Positions 34,362 through 44,045 are shown, numbered from the stretch's first letter. The stretch is 64,000 nt of DNA from Methylobacterium sp. C25 (GCF_021352225.1 NZ_JAAUVI010000010.1:102166-166165); one strand, 5' to 3'. Translations and numbers: made by a program. Notes: generated by a model not told the origin, from the letters alone.

Positions 34362-35336
34362 TTGACCATCAATCCCCGTTTCGAGGGCGTCAGCCCGATC
34401 GGCAAGCTACCCGACGACCGAGTTTTCCTCGAAGACGTCTGGCAGGGTTTGTCCGCGACCCCGAAGGCCCTGCCTGCGAAGTATTTCTACGACGCGGCGG
34501 GCTCTCAGCTATTCGAGGGCATCACCGGACTGGCGGAATACTATCCCACCCGTACGGAACTCCGGATTCTCGACGAGCATGGCGCCGCCATCGCAGCTAC
34601 GCTGCCGCGGGGAGCCGCCCTCGTCGAATTCGGCGCCGGCTCGACCGTGAAAGTCCGGCGCCTGCTGCGTCATCTCCACGATCTCGCGGCCTATATACCC
34701 GTCGACGTCTCGGGCGAGTTTCTCAACGGTCAGGCCGCCTCGCTGCGCCGCGACAGGCCTGACCTCGTGGTCGAGCCGGTCGTTGCCGACTTCACGCAGC
34801 CCTTCGCACTGCCGGAGTCGATCGGGAATGCGCCGCGCGCAGGCTTCTTCCCAGGCTCAACGATCGGAAACTTCCGCCCCGACGAGGCGACAAGGCTTCT
34901 CGATACGTTCGGGACGATCCTCGGCAAGGAGGCCTGGCTCATCGTGGGAGTCGACCTGGTCAAGGAGACCAAGGTGCTCGAAGCCGCCTACGACGATGCG
35001 TCCGGGGTCACCGCCGCCTTCAACCTGAACCTGCTGACCCGGATCAACCGCGAACTCGCAGGCAGTTTCGAACGCGACAGCTTCCGGCATCGCGCCTTCT
35101 TCAATGCCGCCGCCTCGCGGATCGAGATGCATCTCGTCAGCCAGGCGAAACAGGAGATCGAGGTCGGCGGCCGGAGGTTCGGCTTCTCGGCGGGAGAGAC
35201 CATCCATACCGAGAACAGCTACAAGTATTCGATCGCCAGCTTCCAAGGCCTCGCCGGCAGTGCCGGATGGGCGGCGGAAGACGTCTGGACGGATCCTGAC
35301 GGCCTCTTCTCGGTGCACGCCCTGCGCCGCAAGTGA
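34362..35336 (+). CDS. egtD: L-histidine N(alpha)-methyltransferase EgtD
   Basis: 324 residues from a TTG preceded by GGAGG at the right distance. 'LPAKYFYDAAGSQLFEGITG', 'EYYPTRTEL', the SAM motif 'ALVEFGAGSTVKVRRLL' and 'FFPGSTIGNF' define the EgtD family. It trimethylates histidine to hercynine, the first step of ergothioneine synthesis and the substrate of EgtB. It is about 90 bases after egtB, so probably in one operon, and is followed by a bidirectional terminator. Confidence 0.94.
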   Translation: MTINPRFEGVSPIGKLPDDRVFLEDVWQGLSATPKALPAKYFYDAAGSQLFEGITGLAEYYPTRTELRILDEHGAAIAATLPRGAALVEFGAGSTVKVRRLLRHLHDLAAYIPVDVSGEFLNGQAASLRRDRPDLVVEPVVADFTQPFALPESIGNAPRAGFFPGSTIGNFRPDEATRLLDTFGTILGKEAWLIVGVDLVKETKVLEAAYDDASGVTAAFNLNLLTRINRELAGSFERDSFRHRAFFNAAASRIEMHLVSQAKQEIEVGGRRFGFSAGETIHTENSYKYSIASFQGLAGSAGWAAEDVWTDPDGLFSVHALRRK

Positions 35337-35353
35337 GGTGAGCACGGCCGACG

Positions 35354-35388
35354 AAAAAAGGCCTTCCTGCCCGAGCAGGAAGGCCTTT
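35354..35388. terminator. Bidirectional terminator between egtD and meaA
   Basis: AAAGGCCTTCCTGC and GCAGGAAGGCCTTT form a 14-base-pair stem around CCGA, with an A-run on the left and T on the right. Confidence 0.9.
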
Positions 35389-35414
35389 GTGTCGTGCTGT
35401 GTCTGGCGAGGCGA

Positions 35415-37496
35415 TCAGTAGACCGTCTCGGCGCCTTCGGACCTCGGTGCGGCGCCTCTCACACCGGCTTGGGTATCGGCACGTTCGGCATCCCGCTTAT
35501 CGAGTGCGCGCCCGACCACCTTGGCGATGCCGACCATGATCGTGTCGAGCACATAGTCCTTCGGCGTGTAGACGGCATTCACGCCCAGATTCTTGAGCAC
35601 CAGTTCGTCTTCCGGCGAAATGATCCCGCCGACGACGAGGGGGATGTGATCGAGGCCCGCCTCGCGCAGCTTGGCCTTGACGTCGCGAACCAGCGGCACG
35701 TGCGACCCCGACAGGATCGACAGGCCGATGACGTGCGCACCGGTCTCCTTCGCCTTGGCGACGATCTGCGCCGGCGTCTGCCGAATGCCCTCGTAGGTCA
35801 CGTCGAAACCGACGTCGCGTGCGCGGAGCGCGATCTGCTCGGCGCCGTTCGAGTGGCCGTCGAGACCGGGCTTGCCGACGACCATCTTGGGGGTTTCCCC
35901 GAGGCGCTCGCCGAGATCGGCGATCAACAGACGCGCGTCCTCTGCCGCGCCCGACGTCACGGTCTCCAGCGTCACGCCGGTCGGGGCGCGATACTCGCCG
36001 AACACTTCGCGCAGGCGTGAGCCCCACTCGCCGGTCGTGACGCCCGCCTGCGCTGCAGCGATCGAGACAGGCATGATGTTGTCGCCCGAGCGCGCCGTCT
36101 GTTCGAGCGCTTCAAGCGCCCGTCCGACCGCGTTGTCGTCGCGCTTGGAGCGCCATTCGCGGATGCGGGCCTCGGCCTCCATCTCGACGGTTTCGGAGAC
36201 GGTGAAGATGGCCCCCTCCCCTGCCGTCAGCGGCGAGGGCTCGCCCTGCTCCCACTTATTGACGCCGACCACTATCTGGTCGCCGGACTCGATCGCCGAG
36301 ATGCGCTTGGCGTTCGACTCGACGAGCGCCCGCTTCAATTCCCCGGCCTCCACCGCGAGGACGGCGCCGCCGAGCCCGTCGATGCGCTTCAGTTCAGCGC
36401 GCGTCTGCTCCTTCAGCGCATCGACGCGCGCCTCGATGACCTTCGAGCCGTCGAAGATGTCGTCGTATTCGAGGAGATCCGTCTCGTAGGCCAGGATCTG
36501 CTGCATGCGCATCGACCATTGCTGGTCCCAGGGGCGCGGCAGGCCGAGCGCCTCGTTCCAGGCCGGAAGCTGCACGGCGCGAGCACGCGCGCGCTTCGAC
36601 AGTGTCACCGCCAGCATCTCGATCAGGATACGGTGGACGTTGTTCTCAGGCTGCTGCTCGGTGAGGCCAAGCGAGTTCACTTGCACGCCGTAGCGGAACA
36701 TCCGCTTCTTCGGGTTGTCGATGCCGTAGCGCTCCTGGGCGATCTCGTCCCAGAGTTCGGCGAAAGCCCGCATCTTGCAGATCTCGGTGACGAACCGCAT
36801 GCCGGCATTCACGAAGAACGAGATGCGGCTGAACACGTCCGCAAACGTCGACTCGTCGAAATTCGGGTCGTTGCGCACCGTGTCGAGGATCGCGATCGCC
36901 GTCGCGAGCGCATAGGAGAGCTCCTGCACCGGCGTCGCCCCTGCCTCCTGCAGGTGGTAGGAGCAGACGTTCATGGGGTTCCACTTCGGAACCTCCTTGG
37001 TCGTGAACAGGATCATGTCCTTCGTCAGCCGCAGGGACGGCTGCGGCGGGAACACGTAGGTCCCGCGCGACAGATACTCCTTGATGATGTCGTTCTGCGT
37101 CGTGCCCTGAAGCGCGGCGATCGGCGCACCCTGCTCCTCGGCGACCGCAAGGTAGAGCGACAACAGCCACGGCGCGGTGGCGTTGATCGTCATCGAGGTG
37201 TTCATCTGCGCGAGCGGGATCTGGTCGAACAGCGTCCGCATGTCGCCGAGATGCGCGACCGAGACGCCGACCTTGCCGACCTCGCCGCGGGCGAGCTCGT
37301 GATCAGGGTCGTATCCGGTCTGGGTCGGCAGATCGAAGGCGACCGAGAGGCCGGTCTGGCCCTTCGCGAGATTTCCCCGATACAGCTTATTGGACTCGAC
37401 GGCGCTCGAATGACCCGCATAGGTGCGGATGAGCCATGGCTTGTCCCGCTTGACCTGCTCGCGCTGAGCCTCGGCGACGCTCGCGTTACTGGTCAT
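35415..37496 (-). CDS. meaA: Ethylmalonyl-CoA mutase
   Basis: 693 residues from the ATG at 37496 (GGAG nine bases upstream); an ATG at 37511 is possible. The N-terminal CoA-mutase barrel contains 'RTYAGHSSAVESNKLYRGNL', 'SVAFDLPTQTGYDPDHELARG' (two adjoining parts) and 'NVCSYHLQEAGATPVQELSY'. The C-terminal cobalamin domain has the base-off motif 'DGHSNGAEQIA'. It converts (2R)-ethylmalonyl-CoA to methylsuccinyl-CoA in the ethylmalonyl-CoA pathway, which regenerates glyoxylate in Methylobacterium, where the gene is called meaA. Distinguished from methylmalonyl-CoA mutase by its single-chain layout and by recalled similarity to MeaA. Confidence 0.93.
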   Translation of the reverse strand: MTSNASVAEAQREQVKRDKPWLIRTYAGHSSAVESNKLYRGNLAKGQTGLSVAFDLPTQTGYDPDHELARGEVGKVGVSVAHLGDMRTLFDQIPLAQMNTSMTINATAPWLLSLYLAVAEEQGAPIAALQGTTQNDIIKEYLSRGTYVFPPQPSLRLTKDMILFTTKEVPKWNPMNVCSYHLQEAGATPVQELSYALATAIAILDTVRNDPNFDESTFADVFSRISFFVNAGMRFVTEICKMRAFAELWDEIAQERYGIDNPKKRMFRYGVQVNSLGLTEQQPENNVHRILIEMLAVTLSKRARARAVQLPAWNEALGLPRPWDQQWSMRMQQILAYETDLLEYDDIFDGSKVIEARVDALKEQTRAELKRIDGLGGAVLAVEAGELKRALVESNAKRISAIESGDQIVVGVNKWEQGEPSPLTAGEGAIFTVSETVEMEAEARIREWRSKRDDNAVGRALEALEQTARSGDNIMPVSIAAAQAGVTTGEWGSRLREVFGEYRAPTGVTLETVTSGAAEDARLLIADLGERLGETPKMVVGKPGLDGHSNGAEQIALRARDVGFDVTYEGIRQTPAQIVAKAKETGAHVIGLSILSGSHVPLVRDVKAKLREAGLDHIPLVVGGIISPEDELVLKNLGVNAVYTPKDYVLDTIMVGIAKVVGRALDKRDAERADTQAGVRGAAPRSEGAETVY

Positions 37497-37849
37497 CCCA
37501 CTCAACTCCATCAGTATTTTGTATACACGCGCGCTCGCGCGCAGCCTTGCGGCGCACCGTAACGAAGCGGGGAGAGAAGGTCATTAGGCGGAGCGTCCGC
37601 CATTGGTCGGGCATCCGCCAAAAAACTTTGCGGGCTCTTTGATTAGAACTCGATGTCACGACGACCGGGTGGACCGGACAGAACTCAGCATGACTGCATT
37701 TGAGTCCGGCGCTGCCCTCTAATACGGTCCAGGCAGCACGCACGTTGCCGGGTTTCCAAGGACCTCTTCGAGAGGCCTGCTCGACGCCGTAGCGATCAAC
37801 TTCCTGTGCCGACGGCTTGCCCGATCAACGTGCTTGATCGGATGGGTGC
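37497..37849. other. Non-coding region between meaA and flhA
   Basis: About 350 bases. It must hold the meaA promoter and leader on the left. Near the flhA stop there is CCGATCAA-CGTGC-TTGATCGG (37821-37841), an eight-base-pair hairpin without a T-run that may end flhA transcripts. No cobalamin riboswitch was recognised upstream of meaA. Confidence 0.4.
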
Positions 37850-39997
37850 TTACACCGATCCCACCGTCCTCAGGCGCGCCCGCGAATGTATTTCAGCCTG
37901 GCTCATCACAGGAGTTTCGCGGCGGAAGCGCTCGATGATCGAGCGCACGAAGGGCCGTGACTGGACCGAGGTCACGAGCACCGGCATCTCGCCCATCCGC
38001 GCCGCCTGCTCGAAACGGTCGCGCACCGCATTCACGAAATCCGAAAGCTTCGAGGGCTGCATGGCGAGGTAGCGCTCCTCGCGCTCGCCAACGATCGATT
38101 CGAGGAAGGCCTGCTCCCAGGCCGGCGACAGGGTGATGATCGGCAGCGTGCCGTCCTGCCCCTGGTACTGCGCGCAGATCTGGCGGCCGAGGCGGGCGCG
38201 CACATGCTCGACGATGTCGCGCGGGTTCTTCACGTGGCCGGCGACCTCCGCGATACCCTCGACGATCGAGCCGAGATCACGGATCGAGACGCGCTCGGCC
38301 AGCAAGAGTTGCAGCACGCGCTGGATGCCGGTGGTGGCGATCTGCGAGGGCACGACCTCCTTCAGGAGTTCGCCGTGCTCCTTCGAGAGCTCCTTGAGCA
38401 GCTTCTGGACCTCGACGTGGTTCAGGAGTTCCGAGACATGCGCCTTGATGGTCTCGGTCAGGTGAGTCGAGATCACGGTGGCCGCATCGACCACGGTGTA
38501 GCCCTTGAGCTGGGCCTGGTCGCGGAGCGATGCGTCGATCCAGGTCGCCGGCAGGCCGAAGGTCGGTTCCTGCATGTGCTGGCCCGGCAGCTGCACCTGC
38601 CCGCCCATCGGATCCATCGCCATGAACTGGCCAGGGAACACCTGACCGGCGCCCGCCTCGATCTCCTTCACGCGCACGACATAGGCGTTGGCGTCGAGCG
38701 CCACGTTGTCGAGGATGCGCACCGAGGGCATCACGAAGCCGAGTTCGGCCGCGAGCTGGCGGCGCAGGGCCTTGATCTGGTCCGTCAGGCGGTCCTGCCC
38801 TTCGCCGTTGACCAGGGCGAGGAGCGCGTAGCCCATCTCCAGCTTGAGGTCGTCGAGCTTGAGCAGATCGGTGACGGTTTCTTCGGCGGGTGCCGCACCG
38901 GGCTTGCCGTCGGCTGTCTTGCCGGCCTCGTCGGTGTCGTTGACGATCTTGTTCTTGTTGTCCTTGGCGATCTTCCAGGCTGCATAACCGGCGCCGCCGC
39001 CGAGCAGCAGGAAGGGCAGCATCGGCATTCCAGGCAGAAGCGCGATCAGCACCATGACGCCGGCCGACATGCCGAGCGCCTTGGGGTAGTTGGCGAGCTG
39101 CTTTCCGAGTGCCTTGTCGGCCGAGCCGCGCACACCCGCCTTGGAGACCAGGATGCCGGCCGCCGTCGAGACGATCAGCGCCGGCACCTGCGAGGCGAGA
39201 CCGTCGCCGATGGTGAGCAGCGTGTAGGTCTTGGCCGCGGCACCGAAGCCCAGCCCCTGCTGGGCGACACCGATGATGATGCCGCCGACGACGTTGATGC
39301 CGGTGATGAGCAGCGCGGCCACCGCGTCGCCGCGCACGAATTTCGAGGCACCGTCCATGGCGCCGAAAAAGGAGGATTCCTCCTCGAGCGCGGCGCGGCG
39401 GGCTTTGGCGGCTTTCTCGTCGATGAGCCCGGCCGAGAGGTCGGCGTCGATCGCCATCTGCTTGCCGGGCATGGCGTCGAGGGTGAAGCGGGCGGCGACC
39501 TCGGCGATGCGGCCCGAGCCCTTCGTGATGACGACGAAGTTCACGATGATCAGGATCGCGAAGACGATGATCCCGATGACGAAATTGCCGCCCATCACGA
39601 AATGCCCAAAGGCCTCGATGACGTGGCCGGCGGCTGCCGTCCCCTCATGACCGTGGCCGAGGATCAGCCGCGTCGAGGCGAGGTTCAAGGCAAGCCGGAG
39701 CAGCGTCGCGACGAGGAGCAGCGTCGGGAAGACGGTGAATTCGAGCGGGTTGTCGATGAACAGGCCCGTCATCATGATCAGCACGGATATGATGATCGAC
39801 ACCGCCAGCAGCAGGTCGAGCAGCATCGCCGGCAGCGGGAAGATCAGCACCGTGAGGATACCGAGCACCGCAGTTGCGAAGAACAGATCGGTGCGTTTGC
39901 CGAGCGCTTGCAGGTCTGCGCGGGTCGGCAGCGAGAAGCCGCCGAGGCCGGAGATCCCGCCACCGGCGCCGGGTACGGCGCTCGCGCTCTCGCTCAT
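37850..39997 (-). CDS. flhA: Flagellar biosynthesis protein FlhA
   Basis: 715 residues. N-terminal half with eight membrane helices and the family signature 'TLLRLALNLASTRLILGHGH'; 'GSGRIAEVAARFTLDAMPGK' follows in the cytoplasmic loop. The C-terminal cytoplasmic domain ('LTDQIKALRRQLAAELGFVM', 'LKELSKEHGELLKEVVPSQI') is the export-gate docking platform. It is an inner-membrane component of the flagellar type III export apparatus. No other flagellar gene lies in the window, so it is separated here from the main flagellar clusters. Confidence 0.96.
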   Translation of the reverse strand: MSESASAVPGAGGGISGLGGFSLPTRADLQALGKRTDLFFATAVLGILTVLIFPLPAMLLDLLLAVSIIISVLIMMTGLFIDNPLEFTVFPTLLLVATLLRLALNLASTRLILGHGHEGTAAAGHVIEAFGHFVMGGNFVIGIIVFAILIIVNFVVITKGSGRIAEVAARFTLDAMPGKQMAIDADLSAGLIDEKAAKARRAALEEESSFFGAMDGASKFVRGDAVAALLITGINVVGGIIIGVAQQGLGFGAAAKTYTLLTIGDGLASQVPALIVSTAAGILVSKAGVRGSADKALGKQLANYPKALGMSAGVMVLIALLPGMPMLPFLLLGGGAGYAAWKIAKDNKNKIVNDTDEAGKTADGKPGAAPAEETVTDLLKLDDLKLEMGYALLALVNGEGQDRLTDQIKALRRQLAAELGFVMPSVRILDNVALDANAYVVRVKEIEAGAGQVFPGQFMAMDPMGGQVQLPGQHMQEPTFGLPATWIDASLRDQAQLKGYTVVDAATVISTHLTETIKAHVSELLNHVEVQKLLKELSKEHGELLKEVVPSQIATTGIQRVLQLLLAERVSIRDLGSIVEGIAEVAGHVKNPRDIVEHVRARLGRQICAQYQGQDGTLPIITLSPAWEQAFLESIVGEREERYLAMQPSKLSDFVNAVRDRFEQAARMGEMPVLVTSVQSRPFVRSIIERFRRETPVMSQAEIHSRARLRTVGSV

Positions 39998-40199
39998 GAT
40001 GGTCTCGACTGCCCTCGGGCCGCACGCGTCGACGCGCAGGCACGCCCGGCAAGATTTGCCGGGTCCATGGTTAGCGCACCGTTAACGGGCGCGGGCGGCC
40101 AGCCCTGGAACCCGATCGCGCAGCCATGGCTTGAACCGGCATCCGGTCGCAACCGCGTTGCCGTGCGCGATCACGAACAAGATTTCGAGGAGCCGAGCC

Positions 40200-40901
40200 A
40201 TGGCCTCACGTGCCATCACCGCCCTGTTCGACGATTACGAGGAGGCCGCCAAGGCGGTCGACCGGATCGAGGCGGCGGGTGTTCCGCATGGCGACATCTC
40301 CATCGTCGCGAGCAATGAGAGCGAGCGGCATCGCGGCCGCCTTCCACCGGCCACAGCGAGCTCTCACCGGGACGGCGACGCTGCCGAAGGCGCCGGTGCC
40401 GGTGCGACCGTGGGCACCGTGCTCGGCGGCGGGGCGGGTCTTCTCGCCGGCCTTGGGATGCTCGCGATCCCAGGCGTCGGGCCAGTGGTGGCAGCAGGCT
40501 GGCTCGTCGCAGCGGTGACGGGCGCGGGCGTTGGCGCAGCGGCCGGCGGCCTGCTCGGCGCGCTGACGGGGGCGGGCCTCAGCCAGTCTGACGCTGAGAC
40601 CTACGCAGAGGGCGTGCGCCGCGGCGGAACCCTCGTCACGGTTCGTGCCGACGACGAGCGGGCTGACCGCGTGACAAGCCTGCTGCAGAAGAGCGGCTCG
40701 ATCGACCTCGACCAGCGCGCAGCGGGCTGGCGAGCGCAGGGCTGGACTGGCGGTACTGCCGGCGTCGACCACACGGTCGCGCGGGCCGCGACCGGTCACG
40801 CCCTCGCGGACGACGACACGCTTCCCGCCGACGTCCCCGCACCAGCGGCCGACCCCGAACGCGCGCCGCCGACTCGGCTTCCACCCGGCGGCATTCGCTG
40901 A
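40200..40901 (+). CDS. Protein with general-stress-protein 17M-like domain
   Basis: 233 residues from the ATG at 40200. 'ITALFDDYEEAAKAVDRIEA' and 'GVPHGDISIVAS' match the YflT/GSP17M domain. A central Gly/Ala-rich hydrophobic stretch (about 71-130, 'GATVGTVLGGGAGLLAGLGM') could insert in a membrane or form glycine-zipper helices. 'EGVRRGGTLVTVRADDERAD' resembles the second half of the domain. The C-terminus is disordered. Likely stress-induced; the role is unknown. Confidence 0.75.
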   Translation: MASRAITALFDDYEEAAKAVDRIEAAGVPHGDISIVASNESERHRGRLPPATASSHRDGDAAEGAGAGATVGTVLGGGAGLLAGLGMLAIPGVGPVVAAGWLVAAVTGAGVGAAAGGLLGALTGAGLSQSDAETYAEGVRRGGTLVTVRADDERADRVTSLLQKSGSIDLDQRAAGWRAQGWTGGTAGVDHTVARAATGHALADDDTLPADVPAPAADPERAPPTRLPPGGIR

Positions 40902-40911
40902 CGGCCGAAGC

Positions 40912-42153
40912 TCAGCTGGCGTATTTGCGGAAGATCACGGCGAGCGCGAAAGCGGCGAGGGATCCCGCGGCGATCAGGCTGATCATCAGGGTTCGGCGCG
41001 GCTCGGTCGAAGATTCCGCGAGGATTGGCTCGACGATCGGGCTGAAGAATTCGAGCTGGCGTGCCGCCACGATCCGGGCACGCTCATTCGCCGAGAGCAC
41101 CTTCGCGAAATACTTTTCGGCATCCTTCTGTTCGTTCTCATAGGCCTCGAACTGCGACAAAGCCGCTGAGAGAACCTGCCGCTGGGCGGGGTCTGCGCTC
41201 GTCTGCTGGCGCTCGAGTTTCTCGATGTTGTCGTCGAGGTTCTTGATCTGCGCCTTCATGTCTTGGATGCGGCGAGACTCCGGCGCGAGGTCGCGCAGCG
41301 ACATGGTCAGCTGGACCTGCTGCTCGATCCGCACCTTGCGAAGCTCGCCGATGACCTTGAGGTTGGCCTCATTGGTCTTTGCTGCGTCCAGTACGCCCTC
41401 ACGGTTGCGCAGGTCGCGCATCGCGAAACGCACCTTCGTCATCCGCTCTTCGGCCCGGGCAAGCTCGCGCTGGCTCTCCGCGAGCCCATCGTCGCGTAGC
41501 TTCTGCGACAGCTCGTTCACCTTGCGCTCGCTCTCCTTCATCACCCCCTGGGCAAGCGCGAGGGACTCGTGCGGATCGAATGCTTCCACGTGCAGCGTGA
41601 CGATGCCGGAGCCGGTCTCGATCTTGGTGGAGACTCGCTCGCCCCAGTATTTGACAAACTTCTCGATCGGCTTTTCGGGATTGAACCGGGAAAACCAGTC
41701 GATGCCGTCGCGCGAAAACATCTCGCGGAGCGGCATCAGCTTCTCGATCGCCTCGATCATCGGGCGGCTGGAAATGTAGCTCGCGGTTATGATGGTGTCC
41801 TGGGCGATGAGCTGCTTGGGTACGCCGTTGCCCGTGCCGACTTCATCCGAGGACGCTTTCTCCGAGCCTCCAATCGCAGGCCGGATGGCGAAGCGTGCCT
41901 CAGTCACGAAGCGATCCGAGGCGATGACACCGAAATACAGCGCTCCGAGCAGGGTCGGCACGAGGCAGAGCACGACGAAGAGGAGCGGCAACATCGGGTC
42001 GCTCTTGACGTGGCTGTGGTAAGACCGGATGCCCTTGTTGCGGTCCGCGAAGCGCGAGGCGCGCGCCATCTGGCGCAAGGATTCCGCCACAGCGTTCGAG
42101 CGGTCGGCCGTCGTGAGAGCCTGGCCCTGCGGAGTGCGGATCTCGACGGTCAT
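40912..42153 (-). CDS. Capsule polysaccharide export inner-membrane protein (KpsE/BexC/CtrB type)
   Basis: 413 residues. Two membrane helices near the ends (about 55-80 and 388-408) flank a large periplasmic part with a long coiled coil (about 195-320, 'LSQKLRDDGLAESQRELARA', 'ESRRIQDMKAQIKNLDDNIE'). This is the architecture of polysaccharide co-polymerase/export proteins of ABC-dependent capsule systems. It follows the ATP-binding subunit gene on the same strand. The matching permease (KpsM) and outer-membrane (KpsD) genes are not here. Confidence 0.87.
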   Translation of the reverse strand: MTVEIRTPQGQALTTADRSNAVAESLRQMARASRFADRNKGIRSYHSHVKSDPMLPLLFVVLCLVPTLLGALYFGVIASDRFVTEARFAIRPAIGGSEKASSDEVGTGNGVPKQLIAQDTIITASYISSRPMIEAIEKLMPLREMFSRDGIDWFSRFNPEKPIEKFVKYWGERVSTKIETGSGIVTLHVEAFDPHESLALAQGVMKESERKVNELSQKLRDDGLAESQRELARAEERMTKVRFAMRDLRNREGVLDAAKTNEANLKVIGELRKVRIEQQVQLTMSLRDLAPESRRIQDMKAQIKNLDDNIEKLERQQTSADPAQRQVLSAALSQFEAYENEQKDAEKYFAKVLSANERARIVAARQLEFFSPIVEPILAESSTEPRRTLMISLIAAGSLAAFALAVIFRKYAS

Positions 42154-42280
42154 TACCCTGCTGGTCCGTATGGTTCACCCGCGGCCCGGGTGTCGTGACC
42201 CGTCTCCGCCTGTCTCCGATCGCTCGTCTGGCTCACGCGCACGGCAAAACCGTGTCCAACGTGCTGCTTCAGCGCAGATT

Positions 42281-42934
42281 TTAGATGTTCAGGCGCCGAT
42301 ATGCCGCGATCGCCTCATTCACGTCGTCGTAGATGATCGCGCGGCCGCCCACGAGGATCAGCACCTCGGAGCAATATTGGCGGATCGTCTCCATGTCGTG
42401 CGAGATTAGGATCACGTCGGCGGTCTCGCGCCGCTGGTCGAAGACCTCCTTGCAGCGCTTCTGGAAGCGGCCGTCGCCGACGGCGAGGGTTTCGTCGATC
42501 AGGTAACAATCGAACGGGATCGCCATGCTCATGCCGTAGGCGAGCCGCGCGCCCATGCCAGAGGAGTAAGTCTTGATCGGCACGTCGAGATAGCTACCGA
42601 GTTCGGAGAAATCCTCGACGAACTCGAGAACCCGGCGCGGATCCTCGCCATAGATGCGCGCGACGAAGATGACGTTGTCGCGCCCGGTCATCAGTGGATG
42701 GAAGCCTCCGGCGAAGCCGAGCGGCCAAGAGACGCGCAAGCCCCGGTGCACTTTTCCTCTCGTCGGCTCCTCGGTCCCGGCGATCAGCCGCATCGTCGTC
42801 GACTTACCGGCGCCGTTGATCCCGACGATTCCGTAGCTCGTGCCCGGTCGCAGACTGAAGGAGACCTTGTCGAGGATCGTCCGCTTCTGCCCGTTGGCCC
42901 GATAGATCTTCGTGACGTTGTCGAACCGGATCAC
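42281..42934 (-). CDS. Polysaccharide ABC transporter ATP-binding protein (KpsT type)
   Basis: 217 residues from a GTG at 42934. 'VIRFDNVTKIYRANGQKRTI', Walker A 'GINGAGKSTTMRLIAG', signature 'YSSGMGARLAYGMSMAI' and Walker B 'CYLIDETLAVGDGRF' are typical of KpsT/BexA/CtrD. It energises export of capsular polysaccharide through the inner membrane. The ORF stays open to 43240, but the extra part is antisense to tRNA-Ser and unconserved. Confidence 0.9.
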   Translation of the reverse strand: MIRFDNVTKIYRANGQKRTILDKVSFSLRPGTSYGIVGINGAGKSTTMRLIAGTEEPTRGKVHRGLRVSWPLGFAGGFHPLMTGRDNVIFVARIYGEDPRRVLEFVEDFSELGSYLDVPIKTYSSGMGARLAYGMSMAIPFDCYLIDETLAVGDGRFQKRCKEVFDQRRETADVILISHDMETIRQYCSEVLILVGGRAIIYDDVNEAIAAYRRLNI

Positions 42935-43144
42935 CAGTCGCCCATCCCCGATGCCGCCGGCTCGCGCCGACGTTCGCGGACGGCTCGATGTTCCGGGAAA
43001 GCGGCGAATCTGAGGATGAAGCCCGCTGTTCAGGCCAAGCCGGCCGCCTGCGGGCGGATGATCGGCCCGAGCCGGATCGAGAGCGCCTTGCCAGCCGTGG
43101 CCGCAGCGGGTTACAGGACGCCGCCCGTGCCGATGCGCGGGCCT

Positions 43145-43234
43145 GGAGGGGTGGCCGAGTGGTTGAAGGCGCACGCCTGGAAAGTGTGTATACGGGAAAC
43201 CGTATCGCGGGTTCGAATCCCGCTCCCTCCGCCA
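43145..43234 (+). tRNA. tRNA-Ser (anticodon GGA)
   Basis: 90 bases. Acceptor GGAGGGG pairs with TCCCTCC; D-arm 'GGCCGAGTGGTTGAAGGC'; anticodon loop CT-GGA-AA with GGA at 43179-43181; a long class II variable arm (TACGGGAAACCGTA); T-arm with GGTTCGAATCC. The 3' CCA is encoded. It decodes UCC/UCU. Confidence 0.95.
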
Positions 43235-44045
43235 AGACATACTGAAATCATTCAGTAATTCCGATTCCGTCGAGATTTACCCCGTCATTTGCCCAAACAG
43301 CGCGTTTTGCGCTGCCGATTTGGGCGCGACGACTAACGCCGTCGTCATTCTACTGAAGCCGCCGACCGCCGCCGATGGCGATATATCCTGAAACCGTGCG
43401 GGCGTTCCGTCAGCGGCTCTATGAACACTGCCAGAAAGCGCAGGACGACGTGATGCGGCGGGCATTCGCCCTCTCCCCTCAACGAAGAAGACCGCGAAGG
43501 GTCTGGTCGTGTCTCCCCCTATGCCGCTCGATTGCGGGAGGGAACGGACATGACTGGCGAACCGCAAAAGCACGACTCGCTCAAGCCCCCGACGCAGAGC
43601 GGTTCGCGAGCGTCTTGAGCTGAGGGATGGAGACAAAACCGAGCTGTCTTTCTTTGGACTGGTTTTGGATCTATAACCCGCCAATTCTTGCGGTTTTGAG
43701 GGCGGATAACTTGCCTCCGCCCATCAGCGCCGAGGTACCCTTCATGGATAAGATCGTCACGATCGTGCCCGTCTATCTGGCGGGGTCGGCAACCGGAATG
43801 CTGGTCGGCTACCTCGTCTGGCTCCCGGGGCGGCTGTTGGCGTTATGGTGAAAGCGGCAGCATCTCTTCTCTCCCTTGGCAACCCGATCCCGCATCCACG
43901 GCATGGCCGACGTAGAAGTGCGGCGGCTCCACGGGCAACAGAGTTGGCGCGATGCAGTAGGGCCAATCAGCCGCGCCCGCAAAGCCGTTTAGTTCAAGCG
44001 GAATTTGGTTATCCGCTCGTCCCCAAGGATGTGTGTCACCCAATC
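43235..44045. other. Gene-poor stretch after tRNA-Ser
   Basis: About 800 bases with lower GC. It holds a small inverted repeat right after the tRNA (TACTGAA-ATCA-TTCAGTA, 43240-43257) and a possible 22-codon ORF with a strong GGGAGGGAA ribosome-binding site (43550-43618). There is also a possible 35-codon single-span peptide (43744-43851). Longer ORFs in either strand have unlikely composition. No direct repeat of the tRNA 3' end was found. Confidence 0.4.
43744..43851 (+). CDS. Possible 35-residue single-span membrane peptide
   Basis: Begins MDKIVTIVPVYLAGSATGML and is mostly one hydrophobic helix ending in PGRLLALW. A GAGG lies ten bases before the ATG. There is no homology evidence; short hydrophobic ORFs can arise by chance. 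Confidence 0.28.
   Translation: MDKIVTIVPVYLAGSATGMLVGYLVWLPGRLLALW

Noticed and set aside
37497..37849. Cobalamin riboswitch upstream of meaA
   Set aside because: The leader lacks a recognisable B12 box and the needed helices.
38204..40318. 704-codon rightward ORF
   Set aside because: Antisense to flhA; extremely His/Arg/Asp-rich.
42935..43240. N-terminal extension of the KpsT-like ORF
   Set aside because: It runs antisense through tRNA-Ser, giving the familiar false peptide that begins WRRERDSNPRYGF.
43375..43623. 82-codon ORF after tRNA-Ser
   Set aside because: Composition changes abruptly along the ORF, there is no ribosome-binding site and no family; too weak to list as a gene.
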